From: an uncultured Treponema sp.
GTDB taxonomy: Bacteria; Spirochaetota; Spirochaetia; Treponematales; Treponemataceae
Direction: 5' to 3'
Assembly (NCBI GenBank): GCA_937885235.1
Contig: CAKZZK010000092.1
Span: forward strand, 1 to 15,290
DNA length: 15,290 nucleotides
This document shows, piece after piece, positions 7,370-13,798 of this stretch; position 1 is the first letter of the stretch; each line of letters opens with the position of its first letter. The position numbers were made by a program, and so were the translations under genes. The notes under the pieces are model-generated. The model worked only from the letters and a program-made list of their open reading frames with translations, was not told the origin of the DNA and searched no databases.

Positions 7370-8404
7370 ATGATTATTGTCTTAAAACATGGTGCAAATG
7401 AAGATGCCGTCAGCGGCTTTCTTGAAGATATCAAACAGAAGGGCTTTGGTGTACATATTTCCAAGGGCATAGACAAGACAATCGTGGGACTGCTTGGCGA
7501 CACGTCTAAGATAGATCCCGAAGACTTGCTCGCAAGCGACGTGGTGGAAAGCGCGGAGCGCGTATCCGCACCATACAAGATGGCGAGCCGCTCCTTCCAT
7601 CCGGAAAACACCGTGGTAGTGGTCGGCGGCGGGCAGGCGGGCGTAGTGCCCTGCTCCATCGGCGATGGCAAGACCGTACCGCTCATCGCCGGCCCCTGTT
7701 CCGTAGAAAACGAAACCCAGATTTTAGATGCGGCGCGCGCAGTCAAGGCTGCGGGAGCCAGAATCCTGCGCGGCGGCGCATACAAGCCCCGCACCTCTCC
7801 CTACAGCTTCCAAGGCCTCGGCGTCAAGGGGCTTGAACTGCTCGGCATGGCAAAGAAAGAGACAGGGCTGCCCATCTGCACCGAGCTGATGGCAATATCC
7901 GAACTGCATCACTTTGACAACGTGGACCTGATACAGATAGGCGCACGCAACTTCCAGAATTTTGACTTGCTCAAGGAACTCGGCAAGGCGAAGAAACCCG
8001 TGCTCTTGAAGCGCGGCTTGTCCGGCACCATAAACGAGCTGCTTATGTCCGCAGAGTATATCATGGCAAACGGCAACGAAAACGTCATCCTCTGCGAACG
8101 CGGCATACGCACCTATGACGGCTACACACGCAACTGCCTTGACCTGAGCGCAGTCCCCTACCTGCACAAGGTGAGCCATCTGCCCGTGGTCATAGACCCA
8201 AGCCACGCCTGCGGCATACGCTGGATGGTGCCCATCCTCTCACAGGCAGCAGTTGCCGCCGGTGCTGACGCACTGGAGATTGAAGTGCACTGCCATCCGG
8301 AAAAAGCCATGAGCGATGCCGCGCAGCAGCTTACGCCGCAGCAATTCACAGAGCTTGCCGACAAGCTCAACCGCTATGCGGCTGTGGAAGGAAAGACCAT
8401 ATAA
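7370..8404 (+). CDS. aroF: 3-deoxy-7-phosphoheptulonate (DAHP) synthase, type I-beta with N-terminal regulatory domain
   Basis: The 344-residue enzyme condenses phosphoenolpyruvate with erythrose 4-phosphate, the first step of aromatic amino acid synthesis. Residues 1 to about 70 (MIIVLKHGANEDAV...) form a ferredoxin-like domain like that of Thermotoga maritima DAHP synthase, where it mediates tyrosine feedback inhibition. The TIM barrel follows with AGPCSVE, LRGGAYKPRTSPYSFQG, IQIGARN, LLKRG and ILCERGIRT. All four metal ligands of the Thermotoga enzyme have counterparts: C110, H279 (DPSHACG), E305 and D316 (E and D spaced 11 apart as in the model enzyme). GGAGG at 7355-7359 fixes the start at 7370. 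The next gene is prephenate dehydrogenase, one base after the stop codon, so the pair acts in tyrosine synthesis. The symbol follows common usage for this subclass. Confidence 0.94.
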   Translation: MIIVLKHGANEDAVSGFLEDIKQKGFGVHISKGIDKTIVGLLGDTSKIDPEDLLASDVVESAERVSAPYKMASRSFHPENTVVVVGGGQAGVVPCSIGDGKTVPLIAGPCSVENETQILDAARAVKAAGARILRGGAYKPRTSPYSFQGLGVKGLELLGMAKKETGLPICTELMAISELHHFDNVDLIQIGARNFQNFDLLKELGKAKKPVLLKRGLSGTINELLMSAEYIMANGNENVILCERGIRTYDGYTRNCLDLSAVPYLHKVSHLPVVIDPSHACGIRWMVPILSQAAVAAGADALEIEVHCHPEKAMSDAAQQLTPQQFTELADKLNRYAAVEGKTI

Positions 8405-8405
8405 T

Positions 8406-9299
8406 ATGAAGAAACTGAGCGATTTTACCTATGGCATCGTAGGACTGGGACTCATGGGCGGCTCGCTTGCAAAAGCAATCCGTGCCTCCGTGCTCGCCGT
8501 CCCATCTGCTATGGGAAGCATTTTGGGCTATGATGTCAATCAAGCCTCGTTGGAGATGGCAAAGCAGCAGCACGTTGTGGACGAAGTTTTCGCAACAGAT
8601 ACGGTGGATGCCATGCTCTCCCGCTGCGACTTTGTCTATATATGCCTCTACCCTCATGCCACCGTGGATTTCTTAAAAGCCCACAAAGCAGCATTCAAAA
8701 CGGGTGCCATTGTGTCAGACATCAGCGGTGTCAAAGCCCTGCTCTTCACTAATATGGAAGCTATTATCCGCCCTGATGTAGACTTCATTCCGGGCCATCC
8801 GATGGCAGGAAATGAGCGGGAAGGCTATGCTTGTTCTTCAGGAGACATCTTCAAGAGGCATAACTACATTGTCATGCCCCTGCCGCAGACCAAGCCGGAG
8901 AACCTTGAACTTTTCAAGCAGCTTGTCACTCTGCTGGGGTTTACGCGCATCGTTGAAACGGATGCCCGCGTGCACGACCACAAGATTGCCTTTACGAGCC
9001 AGCTCTGCCATGTGATTGCATCTGCCCTCGTTGACAGCGCGGAGGACACGGAAGTAACGGCTTTCGGCGGCGGCAGCTTCGAAGATCTGACGCGCATAGC
9101 CATGATAAACGCACCGCTGTGGACGGAGCTTTTTCTTGCAAACAGGGAGGAACTGCTTTCGCATATCGATTGTTTTGAGCGCTCCCTTGCCCGCCTGAAA
9201 GAGGACATTGCCGGACAGGATGCCGCTGACCTTGAGGTTTATCTGGAAGCCGTGCGGAAAAAGCGCGTCGCTATGTCTAGGATTGACAGCCGCGCGTGA
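8406..9299 (+). CDS. tyrA: Prephenate dehydrogenase
   Basis: The 297-residue protein oxidatively decarboxylates prephenate to 4-hydroxyphenylpyruvate, the tyrosine precursor. An N-terminal Rossmann fold shows GxGxxG in GIVGLGLMGGSLAKAI (G13, G15, G18). Next come CDFVYICLYPHAT, SDISGVK and the hallmark GHPMAGNEREGY with catalytic H131, then a helical C-terminal domain. There is no fused chorismate mutase and no obvious C-terminal ACT domain. The ATG at 8406 is one base beyond the TAA of the DAHP synthase gene. The best upstream purine stretch (AAGGA near 8388) is too far for a good ribosome site, so translation is probably coupled to the preceding gene. Feedback control of the pair would then rest on the N-terminal domain of the DAHP synthase. 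Cyclohexadienyl (arogenate) dehydrogenase activity cannot be excluded. Confidence 0.88.
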   Translation: MKKLSDFTYGIVGLGLMGGSLAKAIRASVLAVPSAMGSILGYDVNQASLEMAKQQHVVDEVFATDTVDAMLSRCDFVYICLYPHATVDFLKAHKAAFKTGAIVSDISGVKALLFTNMEAIIRPDVDFIPGHPMAGNEREGYACSSGDIFKRHNYIVMPLPQTKPENLELFKQLVTLLGFTRIVETDARVHDHKIAFTSQLCHVIASALVDSAEDTEVTAFGGGSFEDLTRIAMINAPLWTELFLANREELLSHIDCFERSLARLKEDIAGQDAADLEVYLEAVRKKRVAMSRIDSRA

Positions 9300-9311
9300 T
9301 GGGGTTACAAT
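9283..9311 (+). promoter_or_regulatory. Promoter of apt inside the 3' end of tyrA
   Basis: TTGACA (9283-9288), a perfect -35, and TACAAT (9306-9311) are spaced by 17 bp. The -35 box lies within the last codons of tyrA. Transcription would start near 9318, giving a leader of about 15 nt that contains the GGAG ribosome site. Confidence 0.65.
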
Positions 9312-9332
9312 TTTAACTACGGAGTTATACGT

Positions 9333-9878
9333 ATGGACAAGGATTTTGAGATATTGGACAAGGTTGTGGGGCGTGTGCCTGATTTTCCCAAACCCGGCGT
9401 GCTGTTTTACGACATTACGGGCATACTGCGCCACCCCGATGCGTTCAAGTACAGCATCGACCGCATGGTGGACATATATAAGGACAAACAGATAGATGCC
9501 ATCGCGGCAATAGAATCGCGCGGCTTTATCTTTGCAGCCCCCTTTGCCGAACGGCGGGGCATTCCGCTTATCCTGATACGCAAGAAGGGCAAGCTTCCGG
9601 GCAAGACCTTTACCTGCAAGTACAGCCTTGAGTATACCACTGCGGAAATCGAAGTGCATGTGGCAGACATACAGCCGGGGCAGAACATCCTGCTTGTCGA
9701 TGACCTCATAGCCACGGGCGGTACCTTGTGCGCGGCGAAAAACCTCATAGAGCAGGGCGGCGCACACGTGACGGATGTCTTTGGCGTTATCGGCCTGCCC
9801 TTCCTCGGCTACGAGAAGGTGCTCGAACCCATCCACGCCACCACGCTCATCAATTACAACACGGAAAAAATGGGGTGA
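9333..9878 (+). CDS. apt: Adenine phosphoribosyltransferase
   Basis: This 181-residue enzyme salvages adenine, making AMP from adenine and PRPP in the cytoplasm. Features in order are the N-terminal VPDFPKPGVLFYDITGIL typical of APRT, AAIESRGFIFAAPFA, the flexible-loop region RKKGKLPGKTF, and the PRPP-binding motif LLVDDLIATGGT around residues 120-131 with its paired acidic residues D123 and D124. The length is normal for the family (about 170-185). GGAG at 9321-9324 lies 8 bases before the ATG. It follows tyrA by 33 bp but has a near-consensus promoter of its own. A hairpin-forming inverted repeat overlaps its stop codon, and desulfoferrodoxin follows after 67 bp. Function is assigned with high confidence. 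Confidence 0.95.
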   Translation: MDKDFEILDKVVGRVPDFPKPGVLFYDITGILRHPDAFKYSIDRMVDIYKDKQIDAIAAIESRGFIFAAPFAERRGIPLILIRKKGKLPGKTFTCKYSLEYTTAEIEVHVADIQPGQNILLVDDLIATGGTLCAAKNLIEQGGAHVTDVFGVIGLPFLGYEKVLEPIHATTLINYNTEKMG

Positions 9879-9904
9879 AAATACCATCTGTCAGTAGTAT
9901 TTTC
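9877..9904. repeat. Inverted repeat overlapping the apt stop codon
   Basis: GAAAATAC (9877-9884) and GTATTTTC (9897-9904) are exact inverted copies with a 12-base centre that holds CTGTCAG. There is no T-run after the repeat, so it is not a classical terminator. It could be a weak hairpin or an operator upstream of the desulfoferrodoxin gene. I see no clear sigma-70 promoter between it and that gene. Confidence 0.35.
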
Positions 9905-9945
9905 CATCCCGCAACATTTTATAAGCTTTATACGAGGTATAGAAT

Positions 9946-10326
9946 ATGGCAGCTTTTTTTATCTGTTCAAAGTGCAAGAAGATTATCGAGGTAATTCAGA
10001 AGTCGGCTTGCCCCACCATTTGCTGTGGTGCCGAAATGCAGGAGCTAAAGGCAAACACCAGCGACGGTGCGCTTGAAAAGCATGTTCCCGCAGTGACGGT
10101 GGAAGGCTCCCTGGTTTCAGTACAGGTTGGCTCTGTAGAGCATCCCATGGCGGATGATCACTGGATTCAGTGGATATGGCTTGAATCAAAGGAGGGCTTA
10201 CAGCGCAAGGCTTTGAAGCCCGGAGACAAGCCCGTCGTTCGTTTTGCCCTCTCAGAGGGTGACAGCCCCATCGCTGTTTACGAGTACTGCAACAAGCACG
10301 GGCTGTGGAAAAAAGAATTAAATTAG
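9946..10326 (+). CDS. dfx: Desulfoferrodoxin (class I superoxide reductase)
   Basis: This 126-residue protein reduces superoxide to hydrogen peroxide without releasing oxygen, a defence typical of anaerobes. The N-terminal desulforedoxin domain has the four cysteines of iron centre I: C7, C10, C26 and C27, with the C10-C26 spacing seen in classical desulfoferrodoxins. The superoxide reductase domain has the centre II ligands H46, H66, H72, C115 and H118, with catalytic E44-K45 before H46. All ligands are intact, so both iron sites should form. An extra cysteine, C22, is not a known ligand. The T. pallidum enzyme lacks centre I, so this organism differs on that point. GAGG lies 8 bases before the ATG at 9946. 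The gene ends in a strong terminator; it may be read from the apt promoter, as no convincing promoter of its own is visible. Confidence 0.96.
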   Translation: MAAFFICSKCKKIIEVIQKSACPTICCGAEMQELKANTSDGALEKHVPAVTVEGSLVSVQVGSVEHPMADDHWIQWIWLESKEGLQRKALKPGDKPVVRFALSEGDSPIAVYEYCNKHGLWKKELN

Positions 10327-10355
10327 TTTAAGAAATTACAAAGCATCACTGACAA

Positions 10356-10403
10356 GCATCTCGAAAAAGCCGGCACAGGTGTTTTTTGAGATGCCCTTTT
10401 ATT
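10356..10403 (+). terminator. Rho-independent terminator after dfx
   Basis: GCATCTCGAAAAA (10356-10368) pairs with TTTTTTGAGATGC (10382-10394) as a 13-bp stem with one G-T pair and a 13-base loop. CCTTTTATTT follows. It lies 30 bp past the dfx stop and would end the preceding unit before the lipoprotein gene. Confidence 0.75.
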
Positions 10404-10421
10404 TATAACTCGTTCACAGGC

Positions 10422-10450
10422 TTGTATTTTTTTGAATTCTTCTCTACACT
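10422..10450 (+). promoter_or_regulatory. Probable promoter of the M30 lipoprotein gene
   Basis: TTGTAT (10422-10427) and TACACT (10445-10450) are 17 bp apart. The predicted start point, about 10457, leaves a leader of only around 10 nt before the ATG at 10467. Confidence 0.4.
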
Positions 10451-10466
10451 TGTAGGCGAGATATAT

Positions 10467-12296
10467 ATGAAGAAATTATGTCGTTTTTGCATATCATGGG
10501 CATTAGTGGCGCTGGCTGGCTTTCTTGCAGCCTGTAGCTTTGGAGGAGACAGCGATGGAGATGGGGGGAGCAGCGATACATCTTACAGCATCACCACAAC
10601 CCAAGCAACAAGACAACTGAACCTTACTGCAAGCGATTTCAGTACAAACGCAGGAGGCGGTATCATGACCTATGAAATTCCCGCCGATGTGTCAAGCGTA
10701 ACAGTAAGCGGTGTCAATACAAACAAAAATATATACCTGACAAAAACAAACCCCACGGGCATCACGTTACCCGCAAACCTCACCCAGTCGGTTGCAACGG
10801 CAAGCGGCGTAACGCTCGGCAACGCAGAACAATATTCAACGAAAAATAACGGCGTCAACTGGACAGACATTCTGATTGGACTCATCGGCATACTCTTTGG
10901 CGGCAATGTCCATCACTTTGTACCGCCAGCGAATTTCAGCAGCACCGTGCAGATTCCCGGTGCACGGATGGCAAGGTTAGCGGGAAATCCTCCAGACAGA
11001 TCAAACAGCCAATTACCGCTAAACGTAGGAATAACGAAAAAAAACCTCTATGTTGACAATGATGCGAATATTTCCACCTTTGTACAGAAACCCACAACGC
11101 TGCGAGCGGTAGGCACGTACTGCAATGTCTGGGTGGTGGACGACTATTACAGCAGCTCTTCTTCGTCAAACAGCCTCAACAAAGTAGACTCTAATATCTG
11201 TACAGAGTTTGCCAAGAAGTTCGATAGTTTTTATAAGACAATAACAGGCATTTTTGGCGACGAATCAGACCTGATTTACTATTACTATAATGGAAACAGC
11301 TTTAGCACCGCAGCCATGGAAAAACTGAGCGAGACAGGCACGTTCCAAGACAATGGGAAAAAGCGGAACAAGATAAATATCGTTATCTATGATATAGGCA
11401 ATGACTCAACTTCTTCCAGCGGAGGCGGTGTTGTAGGTTATTTCTATGCCAAGGATTACTACCCCAACGGAACGGATATCAGGAACATCACAGGCAGCAG
11501 CTACGGTTCTGGTGATGAAAGAATATTAAACTACTCAAATGAAGGCAAATACTTCTATATAGATTCCTATTATGCCAATACAGAAACAACGATGACTTAC
11601 TCTACCCTCGCCCACGAGTTCCAGCACATGATAAACTGGAATCAGAAGACCATGCTTCAGAATCTGGAACCAAGCGCGGCTTTTAACGAAATGCTCTCCA
11701 TGCTCTGCGAGGATATAATGCAGAGTACGCTTAATTTAGATAATGACGATAGCCCCATAGCACGCCTGCCGATGTTTTCCAGATGTTATATGGACTGCGG
11801 GCTTGAATACCGCGAAGACTCGTCATATTACACAATACTCTCCTATGCGGACAACTACGCTTTCGGTGCATGGCTCGTGCGGAACTATGGTGGGCGCTCT
11901 CTCGTAAGCAAACTGTCACGTAACGCGGCCGTTGACACAGCTTCTATTGAAATGGCATCGGGAACATCCATGCAGGAGCTGCTTAAACTTTTTACCTTTG
12001 CCTGCATTGACAAAAACGTATCAAAGAGTTTTAATAACAACAGCGAGGCTTTTACTGCCATAGACCTGTGGAATTTAAAGAATGAGTTATCGAAAACGTA
12101 TAATCAACTGGCATCGCGTACAAATTACTATAAATTCGACGGTCCTCAGCTCCTTGGCTATGATGCAAAATATGCACTGCGTCCCTACGGTATCAACCTG
12201 CTGAAGGTGGGAACATCGAACAGCAACAGCTTTACGCTCAACTTCGGGACAACGACGGTGGCTTCGGACGAACACGTATACCTCGTGATTGACTAA
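10467..12296 (+). CDS. Lipoprotein with M30-type (hyicolysin-like) zinc metalloprotease domain
   Basis: This 609-residue protein starts with a lipoprotein signal peptide: KK near the N-terminus, a hydrophobic core, and a lipobox ending LAAC at C23. A Gly/Ser/Asp-rich linker follows, then about 340 residues with no motif I recognise. The protease motif HEFQH is at 383-387, within STLAHEFQHMINWNQ, and a likely third zinc ligand is E408 in FNEML, about 20 residues later. This pattern fits peptidase family M30 (hyicolysin), whose members carry HEFQHMI. It should be anchored in a membrane by lipid at C23 and cleave extracellular or periplasmic proteins; the substrate is unknown. An unusual hydrophobic Gly-rich patch lies at 135-147 and a run of six serines near 230. 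The ATG at 10467 gives the signal peptide; an upstream in-frame extension to 10386 would bury it. The next gene is a small exported protein 54 bp downstream. Confidence 0.85.
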   Translation: MKKLCRFCISWALVALAGFLAACSFGGDSDGDGGSSDTSYSITTTQATRQLNLTASDFSTNAGGGIMTYEIPADVSSVTVSGVNTNKNIYLTKTNPTGITLPANLTQSVATASGVTLGNAEQYSTKNNGVNWTDILIGLIGILFGGNVHHFVPPANFSSTVQIPGARMARLAGNPPDRSNSQLPLNVGITKKNLYVDNDANISTFVQKPTTLRAVGTYCNVWVVDDYYSSSSSSNSLNKVDSNICTEFAKKFDSFYKTITGIFGDESDLIYYYYNGNSFSTAAMEKLSETGTFQDNGKKRNKINIVIYDIGNDSTSSSGGGVVGYFYAKDYYPNGTDIRNITGSSYGSGDERILNYSNEGKYFYIDSYYANTETTMTYSTLAHEFQHMINWNQKTMLQNLEPSAAFNEMLSMLCEDIMQSTLNLDNDDSPIARLPMFSRCYMDCGLEYREDSSYYTILSYADNYAFGAWLVRNYGGRSLVSKLSRNAAVDTASIEMASGTSMQELLKLFTFACIDKNVSKSFNNNSEAFTAIDLWNLKNELSKTYNQLASRTNYYKFDGPQLLGYDAKYALRPYGINLLKVGTSNSNSFTLNFGTTTVASDEHVYLVID

Positions 12297-12308
12297 GATG
12301 TCCTTAAT

Positions 12309-12325
12309 GCACGGCGTTGCCGTGC
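12309..12325 (+). other. Small hairpin between the lipoprotein gene and the next gene
   Basis: GCACGGC (12309-12315) and GCCGTGC (12319-12325) form a perfect 7-bp stem with a 3-base loop, 12 bases after the lipoprotein stop. There is no T-tract, so it is not a normal terminator. It could lower readthrough or protect the 3' end of a processed mRNA. Confidence 0.4.
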
Positions 12326-12350
12326 CGATTATAAGAAAAAGGAGATTATT

Positions 12351-12830
12351 ATGAAAAGATATATCGCAGTATGCTTTCTTTTCCTCGCAGGACTCTGTGC
12401 CCCGCTCTTTGCAAACGGCACAGGGAAGATGTTTGTCGCGGGAGACTACATCAGGCTCTACTTTGGCAATGATGACCCGTTTAAAGACGGCACGGCAAAT
12501 GCCGGACTTATCAACGAGCAAAGCGACTTTGACAATAACTCCATAGAAGGCACTCTGCTTGACATGGCGCCAACGGACACGGGGCATGTCCTCCTGCTCA
12601 TCAAGGACAGGAACGGAACCGACTGGCGGGTAAAAATCACCAACAATACCCCCTACTATTACTTCTGGGCAGACGAGCAGCACGGCAACAACATAAACTG
12701 GACCTACCTCTGGGTAAAGGGTACGCTTTCCTGTGACGAGGGTGAGACAGACTTTGAAGACGACTACGTGCTCTACGCCACCAACGACGGCTATTACGAA
12801 TCATACAAATACAACCCCTACGAGGGCTGA
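12351..12830 (+). CDS. Small exported protein of unknown function
   Basis: This 159-residue protein is not one I recognise. It begins with a clear signal peptide (MKRY, hydrophobic core to about residue 18, likely signal peptidase I cleavage after LFA at residue 21). There is no standard lipobox, because the residue before the cysteine in LAGLC is Leu. The mature part of about 138 residues is acidic and rich in aromatic residues, with TPYYYFW and NWTYLWVKG, and it ends in an acidic, Tyr-rich tail. The pattern of short hydrophobic stretches suggests a small beta-rich fold, which is inference. AAGGAG at 12340-12345 supports the ATG at 12351. It lies 54 bp after the M30 lipoprotein gene on the same strand with only a small hairpin between, so the two may be co-transcribed. 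A strong terminator follows. Confidence 0.8.
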   Translation: MKRYIAVCFLFLAGLCAPLFANGTGKMFVAGDYIRLYFGNDDPFKDGTANAGLINEQSDFDNNSIEGTLLDMAPTDTGHVLLLIKDRNGTDWRVKITNNTPYYYFWADEQHGNNINWTYLWVKGTLSCDEGETDFEDDYVLYATNDGYYESYKYNPYEG

Positions 12831-12834
12831 AATA

Positions 12835-12875
12835 AAAAATCCCGCCTCTGCATGGCAGCACAGGGCGGGATTTTT
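12835..12875. terminator. Bidirectional rho-independent terminator
   Basis: AAAAATCCCGCC (12835-12846) pairs perfectly with GGCGGGATTTTT (12864-12875). It serves the small exported protein gene on the plus strand and the transaldolase gene on the minus strand, which converge here; both sides provide a U-tract. Confidence 0.88.
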
Positions 12876-12896
12876 CATTGCTTAGGCTTTATTCGT

Positions 12897-13616
12897 TTAG
12901 CCCAGGATGGAGAAGCCAAGTTCCTTGATGTCCTTTGCAAAGGTGAGCACGGTATTCTTTGAGCCTTCCATGGGGGTGGTGCCCATGCCGGGAATCTTGG
13001 CGAGCACGCTGTTCGGCACGGTGATGATGTCGCACTTGCAGCGGTCAGCCTCTACAATGTTGAACAGCTCACGGGTAGATGCCCACAGGCTCATGGTACC
13101 CGGCTTTGAGCGGCAGATTTTTGCAGTCTTCTTCATCACGGGAATCGGGTCAGTACCAGCATCAGCCAGACGTCCTGCAAAGACGGACACGATATTCCGG
13201 CTGCCGGGCTTGAATGCATCCACAGTAGCGCGCACCTGCCCCACCGTAAAGATGGCAGTGACATTCAGCTGAATGCCCTGATCTGAAAGCTTTTTAATCA
13301 GCGGTACAGTCGAGGTGCCATTCGTGAGCATAATCGGAATCTTCACAAAGACATTCTTGCCGAGGGCGCTGATAACCTTTGCCTCTTTTTCCATCGTCTC
13401 AAAGTCATCACCGAAAACTTCAAAGCTCAGCGGCAGGTCAGGGATTGCTGCCACAACTTCCTTGGCAAAAGACACATAATCCTTCACGCCAGCCTTCTTC
13501 ATCAAGCTTGGATTTGTGGTAAAGCCCGTCACGTAGCCTTTTTTATATTCCGCAATCATTGCATCTTTGTCTGCACCATCGGCATACACCGCAATCTTCA
13601 ACCGTTTGAATGTCAT
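12897..13616 (-). CDS. Transaldolase-family protein (TalC/fructose-6-phosphate aldolase-like)
   Basis: The 239-residue protein belongs to the short transaldolase family, which moves a three-carbon unit between sugar phosphates in the non-oxidative pentose phosphate pathway. The Schiff-base lysine is K92 in VFVKIP. Other family marks are GFTTNPSLM, LNVTAIFTVGQV, SVFAGRLADAGTDP and the late DIITVPNSVL. It is longer than typical TalC/FSA proteins (about 215-220), and the N-terminal F(I/L)DTA motif reads YADGAD here with D13 kept, as in a divergent subgroup. Transaldolase and fructose-6-phosphate aldolase activity cannot be told apart by eye. The ATG at 13616 has GAGGG 7 bases upstream; the longer frame from 13637 lacks such a signal. 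The gene is divergent from ychF, with a palindrome in its leader, and ends in a strong shared terminator. Confidence 0.88.
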   Translation of the reverse strand: MTFKRLKIAVYADGADKDAMIAEYKKGYVTGFTTNPSLMKKAGVKDYVSFAKEVVAAIPDLPLSFEVFGDDFETMEKEAKVISALGKNVFVKIPIMLTNGTSTVPLIKKLSDQGIQLNVTAIFTVGQVRATVDAFKPGSRNIVSVFAGRLADAGTDPIPVMKKTAKICRSKPGTMSLWASTRELFNIVEADRCKCDIITVPNSVLAKIPGMGTTPMEGSKNTVLTFAKDIKELGFSILG

Positions 13617-13635
13617 CTCATTACCCTCATAAATC

Positions 13636-13651
13636 ATTGATATATATCAAT
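13636..13651. promoter_or_regulatory. 16-bp perfect palindrome in the transaldolase leader, candidate operator
   Basis: ATTGATATATATCAAT is its own reverse complement over all 16 bases. It lies between the predicted transaldolase transcription start (about 13661) and the ribosome site, a normal place for a repressor operator. No regulator gene is in view. Confidence 0.45.
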
Positions 13652-13667
13652 TCGATATACTATATAC

Positions 13668-13695
13668 ATTTTAGTTCATTTTGAGCACTTGTCAA
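13668..13695 (-). promoter_or_regulatory. Promoter of the transaldolase gene
   Basis: On the minus strand a perfect TTGACA (13695-13690) and TAAAAT (13673-13668) are spaced by 16 bp. Transcription would start near 13661, leaving a leader of about 45 nt that includes the palindrome and the GAGGG ribosome site. Confidence 0.6.
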
Positions 13696-13703
13696 TAGCA
13701 TTA

Positions 13704-13732
13704 TTGAGCAAATTGTTATTTTGTTCTATAGT
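13704..13732 (+). promoter_or_regulatory. Promoter of ychF
   Basis: TTGAGC (13704-13709) and TATAGT (13727-13732) are spaced by 17 bp. The leader would be about 60 nt and contains a small hairpin, GCAGG (13744-13748) with CCTGC (13752-13756). Confidence 0.55.
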
Positions 13733-13798
13733 ATAGGTCTGTTGCAGGCACCCTGCCTTTTGCGGGAGCCGTTATCATTCAATTTACAGGATTTATAT

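Noticed and set aside
8400..8405. TATAAT just before the tyrA ATG as a promoter
   Set aside because: No -35 element lies at the right distance, and the bases include the aroF stop codon; translational coupling explains the arrangement better.
8838..9887. Open frame of about 349 codons on the minus strand across tyrA and apt
   Set aside because: It runs antisense through two well-recognised enzymes and their intergenic region, with no promoter or known motif.
11143..11176. Serine run in the lipoprotein as a slippage-prone repeat
   Set aside because: The codons are mixed (AGC, TCT, TCG, TCA), so there is no homopolymer or short tandem repeat to slip.
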